Of a DNA stretch of 64,000 bases, positions 35,831 to 43,809 are shown one piece after another; the stretch's first letter is position 1, and the number at the start of each line of letters is the position of its first letter. Origin of the DNA: Gemmatimonas sp. (GTDB lineage: Bacteria; Gemmatimonadota; Gemmatimonadetes; Gemmatimonadales; Gemmatimonadaceae); assembly GCF_031426495.1 (NCBI RefSeq), contig NZ_JANPLK010000082.1, forward strand, positions 62,001 through 126,000. Direction: 5' to 3'. A model generated the notes under the pieces. The model worked only from the letters and a program-made list of their open reading frames with translations, ran no database searches and had not been told where the DNA came from. The translations under genes and the position numbers were made by a program.

Positions 35831-37444
35831 ATGTCTGAAACGCCTCTGTCCCGCCGCCGGTTTGTCCAGGGTACGTTGGCGGCGGGCGCTGCCATACTGG
35901 TGCCCGACACCGTACTCTGGACGCCGGCTGATGGCGCACCGTCAATCGTGCCGAGCGCGCGAGAGCGCCCAGTCATGGTGAATGGTGTGCAGACCGGCGA
36001 CCCGCTGGCCGATCGCGCGCTATTGTGGTCCCGCACCGATCGTGCGGCGCGACTGCACGTGGAGTGGGACACAAGTGAACGCTTCACGAATGTGCGACGC
36101 CTGCGTAGTCCTGTGGCGATGGCTGAGTCGGCGTATACCACACACCTCGATCTCACCGGCCTACCCGCTGGTCAGGATATCTGGTACCGCGTGCGGTACG
36201 AGAGTGAACGAGCGCCCCGCGTGTTCAGTGAGCCCCTCGTGGGGCATCTGCGGACGGCGCCACACGCGTCCGCGCGTGGCGGGCGCTCGGTGCGCGTGGC
36301 GTGGTCGGGAGACATGGTGGGGCAGGGATGGGGCATCGATGAGTCGCGCGGCGGCATTCGCATGTACGACGCGTTGCGACGAGCCGAGCCCGATGTCTTC
36401 GTGCATTCCGGAGACAACATCTACGCCGATCAACCGTTGCTCCCCGAAGTGCCGCTCGACGACGGCACCGTGTGGCGCAACCTCGTGGTCGATGGCAAGC
36501 GCAAGGTGGCCGAGACGCTCGATGAGTATCGCGGCGCATTCGCCTACAATCTGCTCGATGCGAACGCACGACAGTTCGGCGCGAGTGTGCCGATGATCGC
36601 GCAATGGGACGACCACGAGGTTGTCGACAACTGGTTTCACGATCTCGTGCTCGAGAATGATCCACGCTACACCGAAAAGCGGGTTCGCGTGCTGGCCGAG
36701 CGCGCGAAACAGGCGTTCTTCGAGTTTCTGCCGATCCGACGCAATCCCAAAGACGCGGGCCGCGTGTACCGGCAGTTCCGGTATGGTCAGCTGCTGGAGC
36801 TGTTCGTGGTGGATCTGCGCAGCTACCGCGGCGCCAACAGCGGTAATAGGCAACGCAGCGCGTCTGGCGAGACCGCGATCTTCGGTGCTGAACAACTGGC
36901 GTGGCTGTCGCGCGCCATGCGTGAGAGCCGCGCGGTCTGGAAGGTGGTGGCGTGCGACATGCCGATTGGGCTGGTGGTGCCCGATCGGGTGCGAAATGGC
37001 GAACGCCACTTCGAAGCGATCGCCAACAACGATGATGGCACTCCTGCCGGGCGAGAACTGGAAGTGGCCCAGCTGCTGCAGCAGTTGCAGCACGCCAAGG
37101 TGCGGAACGTGGCGTGGATTACGGCCGATGTGCACTACGCGGCCGCGCATCACTACGCGCCGGAGCGCGCCCAGTTCACCCAGTTTGATGCGTTCTGGGA
37201 GTTCGTGGCTGGCCCCATGCATGCCGGAACGTTCGGACCGAATGCTCTCGACGCAACGTTCGGTCCGGACGTGCGCTTCGCCAGTACGGCACCGAAGCCC
37301 AATCGTCCACCAAGCGACAACCTGCAGTTCTATGGCACGCTCGATGTCGATGCCGCAACGCACGCGCTGACGGCTGGCCTCTGGGACGTGACCGGCAAGC
37401 GATTGTGGCAGGTGGAGCTACCGGCGGCCGAACGCTCGCGATAG
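35831..37444 (+). CDS. phoD: Alkaline phosphatase D-family phosphoesterase
   Basis: 537 residues with a twin-arginine signal (LSRRRFVQGTLAAGAAILVP), so it is exported folded. An N-terminal fibronectin-like part (VNGVQTGDPLADRALLWSRTDRAARLHVEWDTSE) is followed by the metallophosphoesterase core. Metal-site segments: VHSGDNIYADQPL near 195, WDDHEVVDNWF near 260, and ITADVHYAAAHHYAPE near 435. PhoD enzymes release phosphate from phosphodiesters and monoesters. The gene is divergent from the DsbA gene with 145 bp between starts. Confidence 0.9.
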   Translation: MSETPLSRRRFVQGTLAAGAAILVPDTVLWTPADGAPSIVPSARERPVMVNGVQTGDPLADRALLWSRTDRAARLHVEWDTSERFTNVRRLRSPVAMAESAYTTHLDLTGLPAGQDIWYRVRYESERAPRVFSEPLVGHLRTAPHASARGGRSVRVAWSGDMVGQGWGIDESRGGIRMYDALRRAEPDVFVHSGDNIYADQPLLPEVPLDDGTVWRNLVVDGKRKVAETLDEYRGAFAYNLLDANARQFGASVPMIAQWDDHEVVDNWFHDLVLENDPRYTEKRVRVLAERAKQAFFEFLPIRRNPKDAGRVYRQFRYGQLLELFVVDLRSYRGANSGNRQRSASGETAIFGAEQLAWLSRAMRESRAVWKVVACDMPIGLVVPDRVRNGERHFEAIANNDDGTPAGRELEVAQLLQQLQHAKVRNVAWITADVHYAAAHHYAPERAQFTQFDAFWEFVAGPMHAGTFGPNALDATFGPDVRFASTAPKPNRPPSDNLQFYGTLDVDAATHALTAGLWDVTGKRLWQVELPAAERSR

Positions 37445-37461
37445 TGAGGTCGAATGTGCGC

Positions 37462-38781
37462 TTACGCGGCGGTGCTTTGTTGCCGCAGCGCGTCGATTCT
37501 CGAGCGGGTGGCCGGGGTGTCCATATCCTGGAGCCGTCGCAGGAATGGCTGCACGGCACGCGGTCGATGCTGCGCCAGCAGCTCCAGTGCGTCGCAGACG
37601 ATGCCACTATTGCGCGGGCTCGATACCAGTCGGGCACAGAAGCGAACGAGCAACGCGACGGCCATGGGATGCGGGTGCTCTCCGAGGCATGAAAGCAGGG
37701 CTCGCTGCACTAGCGGGTCGACCTCCGTCGTGAGGGCGTCGGAGAAGCACGCGAGGCTCGGGGTATCCGGCGAACGTGCCAGTCCTGACCACGCGGCCAC
37801 GCGCACCTGGACGAACGGATCACGGGTGGCCGCCTCGAGGGCAAGTACGGCGACATCGGAGCCGATCGCCGCCAACGCCTGCGTTGCTGCCAGCCGCACG
37901 CGTGCGTCGGCATGCACGAGCAACCGGGCCAGAGCGTCGTCCGCGCCGTGGGCGCGCATCTCACCCAGCAACATCGCGGCGTTGCGCACCACGTACCACG
38001 TGCCGTGATCGAGCGCCCCGATCAGATCTTCGACGCCGTGCTGCAAGCTGGCAATAGCGTCGCAGTACCGACGACGCTCGGCCGGATTCGGTGCAGCCGC
38101 CAGACGGGAGAGCAGGGCACGAGTGCCGTCGGCTTGCGCCCGGGCGAGTACGATGCCGAGCGGTTGGTCGGGAGCGAACGAGACGCCGCGCCCCACCAGC
38201 GCCGCCATCGCCAACAGTCGCTCTGGCGTAGCCAATTCGGAGAAGGCCGATGTGCTGGCGAGTTCCGCCAGTGTACGCTCGCTCGCGGCCATGTCGAGCG
38301 GCCCATGCGCGTCGTCGCGAGGCGGTTTGCTGTCACCAGCCGCATCATGCCCCTCGTGCTCTCCGAGCAGACGAGCACTGGCCTCACCGGTCAACTCCAG
38401 CCTGATACGCCAGGCCCCGTGTGCCCCCCACAGCTTGGCGATGGCACCGGTTGCCTCAGGCGGCGGATTGACCAGGAAGGCGAGAAACTGCAGCAGCTCG
38501 CGCGCGGACGTATCACGGGTCAGCACCGCGCGTCGCACCCCGTGAGCCACCAGAATGTTGCGGAGCAAAGCCGACGTCTCAGGATTGCAGGGAGCACCGT
38601 TGGCGAGAAGCCGTTCGTCTTCCTGCAGCAAGGTGATGTCTTCAACGGCAAGTAAGGTGTCTGCGATATCAAGCAGCTTCCCGAGCTCCGCACCGGGGGC
38701 ACCAGCCTCCAAGGCGGCCAGCAGCCGGTCACAGACGCCGGTGATCGCGTGCGCGACAATCCTATCGCCGTTGTCGCTCAT
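37462..38781 (-). CDS. HEAT-repeat protein
   Basis: 439 residues, helical throughout. The C-terminal half has HEAT/PBS-lyase-type repeats (YVVRNAAMLLGEMRAHGADDALARLLVHADARVRLAATQALAAIGSDVAVLALEAATRD is a two-repeat stretch split here by residue limits in the family). No catalytic motif or signal peptide. HEAT repeats usually bind proteins. It overlaps the GGDEF protein gene by 4 bp (ATGA), so it may be a partner or adaptor for that cyclase. Function otherwise unknown. Confidence 0.75.
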   Translation of the reverse strand: MSDNGDRIVAHAITGVCDRLLAALEAGAPGAELGKLLDIADTLLAVEDITLLQEDERLLANGAPCNPETSALLRNILVAHGVRRAVLTRDTSARELLQFLAFLVNPPPEATGAIAKLWGAHGAWRIRLELTGEASARLLGEHEGHDAAGDSKPPRDDAHGPLDMAASERTLAELASTSAFSELATPERLLAMAALVGRGVSFAPDQPLGIVLARAQADGTRALLSRLAAAPNPAERRRYCDAIASLQHGVEDLIGALDHGTWYVVRNAAMLLGEMRAHGADDALARLLVHADARVRLAATQALAAIGSDVAVLALEAATRDPFVQVRVAAWSGLARSPDTPSLACFSDALTTEVDPLVQRALLSCLGEHPHPMAVALLVRFCARLVSSPRNSGIVCDALELLAQHRPRAVQPFLRRLQDMDTPATRSRIDALRQQSTAA

Positions 38782-39869
38782 GCGGCACGCCCGGCGTGGC
38801 GTTGGCGCTTCTGCCGTACCATCGCATCGTCAGCGCATTGCATCACAGCCGTCAGTGCTTGGGACCGGTCGGGCGACCAACGGGCCACACCCACGCTCGC
38901 TTCGAGAACGAGTTCTCGTCCGATCTCTGCGTTCAATACGGCCAGCGCGCCATTGATCGCGCTCTCAATGTCCGTGTGCGGCGTGCCGCGAGGCTCCGCA
39001 ATCATCAACGTGAATTCGTCGCTACCCCTGCGTGCCACGACGTCGCCGGACTGCACCACGGTGGTGAGCAAGGCGGCGATATCGATCAGGGCATGGTCGC
39101 CGACGTCGTCTCCGTACTGTGCATTGACGTGGCGAAACCCGTTCAGGGACACCGACACTATGCTGAACGGCGTTCCCCCTTGCAGCGCGAGGGCGTACCG
39201 CGCACGGGAGATGGCGGCGAAACCCCGTCGGTTCAGTAGGCCGGTCAGCGTGTCGCGATCCGCCTGGGCGGTGTATCGAGACTGCTCCTGCGACAGATCG
39301 TGCGACAGGGCGCGCATCTCGATCTCCGCCATGGCGAGCGCCGACAAATCCTCGAGGAGCGCGATCTGTGCAGTGGTCCACTGCACGGGTTGGACGTCGA
39401 TCGCGCACAACGCGCCCAGCGTCTCGCCTTGCTCTGTGCGCAGCGGCACGCCGGCATACGCGACCACCCCGAGGTCCTTGAACGCGAGGTGGTCGCGTAG
39501 CGACGGATGCGACGACGCATCCGGTACCACCAAGGCCTCGTTGCTGGTGACGACGTGCTGGCAGAATGAATGCGAGAGCGTCGTTCCCCGCTGCGTGCCG
39601 GCCCAGCCTCCGAGGCCGGCCAGGCCGGGAAAATGCTGACGCTGATCGTCGACCAGTGACACGAGGGCGATCGGCACACCGAGGATGCCGGCGGTCAGCC
39701 GGGCCACGCGGTCGAGTACCGGATTGGCGACGCCGCCCAGCAGCCCACTGCGCTCGAGTGCGTGCAGCCGGCGCTTGTCCCGCAAGGGAGCGTCGTGTGC
39801 GTCGGGCATGCCCTCCGCGGCGCTGTCGGGTGACTCAGCGGAGTCGCGGCGGTCGAAGGTCTTCGGCAT
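38778..39869 (-). CDS. GAF-GGDEF protein with variant GSDEF active site
   Basis: 363 residues. The GAF domain covers about 45-190 (LTAGILGVPIALVSLVDDQRQHFPGL; FCQHVVTSNEALVVPDASSHPSL). The GGDEF domain covers about 205-355 (RDTLTGLLNRRGF). Active-site segment reads RRGSDEF: the second Gly of GGDEF is replaced by Ser. The inhibitory RxxD site is also absent (VQSGD in its place). It may still make cyclic-di-GMP, or only bind GTP. GAF ligand unknown. Overlaps the HEAT gene by 4 bp. Confidence 0.85.
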   Translation of the reverse strand: MPKTFDRRDSAESPDSAAEGMPDAHDAPLRDKRRLHALERSGLLGGVANPVLDRVARLTAGILGVPIALVSLVDDQRQHFPGLAGLGGWAGTQRGTTLSHSFCQHVVTSNEALVVPDASSHPSLRDHLAFKDLGVVAYAGVPLRTEQGETLGALCAIDVQPVQWTTAQIALLEDLSALAMAEIEMRALSHDLSQEQSRYTAQADRDTLTGLLNRRGFAAISRARYALALQGGTPFSIVSVSLNGFRHVNAQYGDDVGDHALIDIAALLTTVVQSGDVVARRGSDEFTLMIAEPRGTPHTDIESAINGALAVLNAEIGRELVLEASVGVARWSPDRSQALTAVMQCADDAMVRQKRQRHAGRAA

Positions 39870-40057
39870 AAGCTATCGCGGGGGAAGCGGGCAGCGGTCC
39901 TCGAGACCAGCCAGTTACGAGAGTATCGGCGCCACGACCTCCGGAGTTGACGATTTGAGCCGCGGAATATGAGCCGCGCAATCCGCCGAGCTGCATGGCA
40001 GACGCCAAAACGTAGGCGTATGCGCTCCAGTATTCATGCATCCACTGTGACCATTGC

Positions 40058-40723
40058 CTATCGCGCGGCGGCTCCACAGCTGGCCGGCGGCGTTGAGTCG
40101 TTGGGGAAAGCGGACACGCACGTGCCAATGTCACGCGCCATACGCGACAACGCCGCATCCAATTCGGTGACGAGGCCCGCGTAGTCCCCCACCCGCCACG
40201 ATCCCCCCCGTTCGTCGGTCGTGCCGCGCATCAGGAGTGCCCCATTGCGTGGACTGATGATGTCCCAGGTGGCCAGCACATGAATGCGGCCCTGAGTGGC
40301 GGCCGAGTCGGCAATCCCCTCGAAGCGAGACACATGCAATTGCACGAGGAAATCGTGCCGCGCACCGATCTGCCACGGCGCGACGTGAACGGCACGCACC
40401 GAGGGAGTGCCGGCGAGATTCGCCGCCACCACGCGATTGATACCGTCGCTGAGATCCTCGCCCCAGCGGTGAAATTCCGACACCACCAGCTCATTGGCGC
40501 CGCGTCGGATGACGATAGCTGGTACGGCCAGGTAGGCGGCCAGATCGATTCTTCGGAGCGCCAGCGTGCGGCCGGCGCGCCCCTCGCCCGTGGAGGCAGG
40601 CGGCGCTCCGCTCAACACGAACTGCTGCAGTCGCGGTGACTCTCTGGAGAGCTTGAAGCAGGCTGACAGCGGAAGCAAGGCGGCCAGCATCATCAGGCAA
40701 GTCGAACGAAGGCGCATGTTCAT
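40058..40723 (-). CDS. ABC transport auxiliary lipoprotein (PqiC/DUF330 family)
   Basis: 221 residues. Lipobox LPLSAC with acylated Cys at residue 22 (MNMRLRSTCLMMLAALLPLSAC). It closes the Mla-like operon, overlapping the MlaD gene by 4 bp. Periplasmic lipoprotein of the DUF330 type: VVSEFHRWGEDLSDGINRVVAANLAG is typical. Likely a partner that helps lipid transfer to or from the outer membrane. Complete. Confidence 0.85.
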   Translation of the reverse strand: MNMRLRSTCLMMLAALLPLSACFKLSRESPRLQQFVLSGAPPASTGEGRAGRTLALRRIDLAAYLAVPAIVIRRGANELVVSEFHRWGEDLSDGINRVVAANLAGTPSVRAVHVAPWQIGARHDFLVQLHVSRFEGIADSAATQGRIHVLATWDIISPRNGALLMRGTTDERGGSWRVGDYAGLVTELDAALSRMARDIGTCVSAFPNDSTPPASCGAAAR

Positions 40724-41712
40724 GGGAGTTTCTCCGGCGGCTTCTTGCCGCGGATCATCATGTCAGGATTTTGTTCGAGCGATCGGATCAGCACACGGAG
40801 CGCGTCGGCTGCATCCCGCAGACTGGTCATGGCACCCGTCAGCGCGTATCCGGGCCCGGTATCCGCTGACAACAGTCCGTGCGTGTCGTCGAGCGTTTTG
40901 CGGAGCGCTTGCAGCGTAGCGATCGCCTCGGTCGAGGCCCCGGTAATCTGCGTCTCCATCGGATCGATGGCCCGCGTGGCCCGAGCCGCCAGCTTCTCGG
41001 CCTCGGCCATCGTCCGATTGAGTTGCGCCGTAGCGCCCGGCATTTGCCGCACAGTGGCGCGAAGCTCAGGTGAGCCCACGAGTTCCTGCACGGCCTTGGC
41101 TGACTGCACGACCGCCGCATTGATCTCGCGCATGTTCACGTCACCGAGCATGCCGTTGACACGATTCAAGATCTTCATCATCTCGGCGAGTAGGCTACCC
41201 GCGCCACCGCCGATGGCCGCCATGAGCGACGGCGTGGTGGGGATCTCTGGAAACTCCGTCGCGCGTGGTTCGAGCTGCGCCGGCGTGGAATCCATGCGAT
41301 AGCTGAGCTCGAGGTACAGTACGCCCGTGACGAGACTCTCAGTTTGTAGCTGCGCCCGCAGTCCTTTCTTGATCTGCTCTTTCAAGACGAGGGTGTCGGC
41401 GAGATTCACGTACGTGCCGCGGGGCGTGGTCAATCGCGGCACATCGACTTCGTACTCCACCGGAACCTGAAACGAATCGTCGCGCTGATCGATCTGAATG
41501 TTGATACCCGTTACCGTGCCGACCGGGACGCCCTGAAACTTGACCGGTGCGCCGTTCTCCAGCCCATTCACCGACTCCGGGAAGAAGCTGATGAACGTGG
41601 TGCGATCCTGAAACCAGGTCGCGGACGCAAGGACGACCGTGGCCACGATGGCCAGGACCAGTGCGCCGAGGAGAAAGAGACCGATGGCGGTAGGATTGGC
41701 GCGCACACTCAT
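40720..41712 (-). CDS. mlaD: MlaD-like substrate-binding subunit (MCE domain)
   Basis: 330 residues. N-terminal transmembrane helix (AIGLFLLGALVLAIVATVVLAS) and an MCE domain (VNGLENGAPVKFQGVPVGTVTGINIQ) at about 45-140. The remainder is a helical Gln/Ala-rich tail that may coil. In Mla systems MlaD forms a ring that passes lipids in the periplasm. Part of the operon mlaE-mlaF-mlaD-lipoprotein on the minus strand with 4-bp overlaps; no mlaC is present. Confidence 0.9.
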   Translation of the reverse strand: MSVRANPTAIGLFLLGALVLAIVATVVLASATWFQDRTTFISFFPESVNGLENGAPVKFQGVPVGTVTGINIQIDQRDDSFQVPVEYEVDVPRLTTPRGTYVNLADTLVLKEQIKKGLRAQLQTESLVTGVLYLELSYRMDSTPAQLEPRATEFPEIPTTPSLMAAIGGGAGSLLAEMMKILNRVNGMLGDVNMREINAAVVQSAKAVQELVGSPELRATVRQMPGATAQLNRTMAEAEKLAARATRAIDPMETQITGASTEAIATLQALRKTLDDTHGLLSADTGPGYALTGAMTSLRDAADALRVLIRSLEQNPDMMIRGKKPPEKLP

Positions 41713-42467
41713 GGAAGGCCGTCGCTGCTACGGGTGAGGAATCGGTGCACTTCGGCACTTGGCGGATGGTCGCGGAGTTCCGCGGGCGGGCCGAGCGCGG
41801 TCATGGTCTTCTGCTCGATATCGAGGAACAGCGCGCGGTCGGCAATACGGAAAATGCTGTCGAGGTCGTGGGTTACCACGACGATGGTGGTGCCGAAGCT
41901 CGCCTTCAGCTCGAGAATCAGGTCGTCCAATCGACTGGCGCTGATCGGGTCGAGGCCTGATGACGGTTCGTCGAAGAAGAGCACCGCAGGATCGAGCGCC
42001 ATCGCTCGGGCAAGTGCCGCTCGCTTTCGCATGCCGCCACTGATGGCCGCGGGATAAAAGTCTTCAAATCCGCGAAGCCCCACCAACGCCAACTTGAGTG
42101 ACACCACTTCGGCGATCGTCTGCTTGTCAAGCTCGGTGAACTCGTCGAGCGGCAACGCGACGTTCTCGGCGAGAGTCAGGCCACTCCAGAGTGCACCGTT
42201 CTGATACAGCACGCCGAATCGTCGGAGGACACGCTTGCGCGCGTCATCGTCGAAAACGTCGAATCGTTCGCCCTCAAATCGAATCGTGCCCTTCGCCGGC
42301 TCCTTCAGGCCGATCAGGTGCTTGAGCAGAGTGCTCTTGCCGCTGCCGCTGCCGCCCATCAGCACAAAGACTTCACCCCGCGCCACGGAGAAGGTCAGGT
42401 CGCTCATGATGACGCGATCCCCATACATCATGGTCAGGTCGAGCACCTCGATCGCTGGTGTCGTCAT
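41709..42467 (-). CDS. mlaF: MlaF-like ABC transporter ATPase
   Basis: 252 residues from the ATG at 42467; upstream codons lie in the permease gene. Walker A GGSGSGKST near 40, signature AISGGMRKRAALARA near 145, and Walker B AVLFFDEPSSGLDP near 170 (DE for catalysis). H-loop VTHDLDSIF. Powers lipid transport by the MlaE permease. Overlaps mlaE by 4 bp (ATGA). Confidence 0.93.
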   Translation of the reverse strand: MTTPAIEVLDLTMMYGDRVIMSDLTFSVARGEVFVLMGGSGSGKSTLLKHLIGLKEPAKGTIRFEGERFDVFDDDARKRVLRRFGVLYQNGALWSGLTLAENVALPLDEFTELDKQTIAEVVSLKLALVGLRGFEDFYPAAISGGMRKRAALARAMALDPAVLFFDEPSSGLDPISASRLDDLILELKASFGTTIVVVTHDLDSIFRIADRALFLDIEQKTMTALGPPAELRDHPPSAEVHRFLTRSSDGLP

Positions 42468-43615
42468 ATGTCGAGCAGCGCGGCAAGCCAATCGACCACC
42501 GCGTTCGCGAGGATGATCAGGGTAATGCCAAGCACGACTGCGGACGTCGCGGCGCGCCCGACGGCGCTGGCGTCCGAACCGCCTTGCAACCCCTTCATGC
42601 AACCTGCCACGGCGACGATCAGTCCGTAGATGGTTCCCTTGAAGACGCCGAGGAGCGCGTCGGACAACGTCACGGCGGACAGGAGTCCACTTAGGAACTG
42701 CTTGAAGGACAGGTCGAGCAACGATGCGGACACGAGCATTCCGCCAGTGATGCCAACAGCGTCGGCGTAGATCGTCAGCAGCGGCATCATGGCGAATAAT
42801 CCAAGGACGCGAGGCAGCACCAGATGCTCGATCGGCGACACGCCGAAGGTGACATATGCATCGATCTCCTCGGTGATCTTCATGCTGCCCAGCTCAGCGG
42901 CGAACGCTGCGCCAGTGCGACCGGCGATAATGATGCCCGTCATGAGCGCCGCCATCTCGCGCAGCATCCCAAAGCCAACCAAGTACGACACGTAGTAACC
43001 AGCGCCGAACCGCTTCAGCACGACCACGCCAAGAAACGCAATGATCACGCCGACGAGCAGCGCGATTAACGTGACGATCGGAAGCGCACCGGAACTATTC
43101 GTCTGCACCACCACCCAGAACTCGCGCCAACGCATGTGTATGCGTCGTGTGGGAAGTCCGGCAATCGCGATCGTGATCTCTCCGGTGAAGCGGATGGCGC
43201 TGAGCGCATCGCGCCATGTGCCAACCGCCGCGTCGCCGATCCGTGTCGCCAGCGACCCGCGATCCGGCGCTTTCGCCTGGGCTCGCTCGGGCACCGCGCG
43301 CGCGAGGGCGAGCAGTCGCGGAACTTGCGCGGGCAGCGTGGAGGGCTCCAGTGCGAGAGCGTGCTTCTCGCAAAAGGACTCGACCTGCATCAGAAAGATC
43401 AGTAGGCTGCTGTCCCATTCGCCGAGCTCAGCGGCGTCGATCGCGACCGATCGAACGCGTGATGCTGCTGCCGTGGAACGTGAGACGAGATCCGGGAAGC
43501 GAGGTACGACATTGTCCAGCGTCCAGTCGCCACCGAGCGCAACCACGAGCACATCGTCCTCGCGGCGCAGCTCGGCAAGCGCAGCTGTCGTGCTGGTTGC
43601 CTCCGTACCGGTCAT
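42464..43615 (-). CDS. mlaE: MlaE-like permease fused to N-terminal STAS domain
   Basis: 383 residues. The N-terminal approx. 110 residues are STAS-like (VLVVALGGDWTLDN… WDSSLLIFLMQVESFC). MlaE permease domain follows, with GSLATRIGDAAVGTW, GAGYYVSYLVGFGMLREMAALM and MKITEEIDAYVTFGVSPIEHLVLPRVLG. Known MlaE proteins pass lipids across the inner membrane; in E. coli the STAS protein MlaB is separate, so here it is a fusion. First gene of a four-gene operon. Confidence 0.92.
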   Translation of the reverse strand: MTGTEATSTTAALAELRREDDVLVVALGGDWTLDNVVPRFPDLVSRSTAAASRVRSVAIDAAELGEWDSSLLIFLMQVESFCEKHALALEPSTLPAQVPRLLALARAVPERAQAKAPDRGSLATRIGDAAVGTWRDALSAIRFTGEITIAIAGLPTRRIHMRWREFWVVVQTNSSGALPIVTLIALLVGVIIAFLGVVVLKRFGAGYYVSYLVGFGMLREMAALMTGIIIAGRTGAAFAAELGSMKITEEIDAYVTFGVSPIEHLVLPRVLGLFAMMPLLTIYADAVGITGGMLVSASLLDLSFKQFLSGLLSAVTLSDALLGVFKGTIYGLIVAVAGCMKGLQGGSDASAVGRAATSAVVLGITLIILANAVVDWLAALLDI

Positions 43616-43809
43616 GCCGTCCCTCGTCGCTCACGTGGTCGAATGTCCGCTCAAAAATGGCCGGATCGGAATGCTCGTCACCAACCACAAAGCAAGATAC
43701 GGACCGAGTTCGAGCGTGCTGCGACACGGCATACATCCTGCCACTGATCACGTCTGCCGTGGGAAAATCGCAAGAGAGGCCGCTGAGAGGGTCGAGTTCG
43801 CCACACGAC

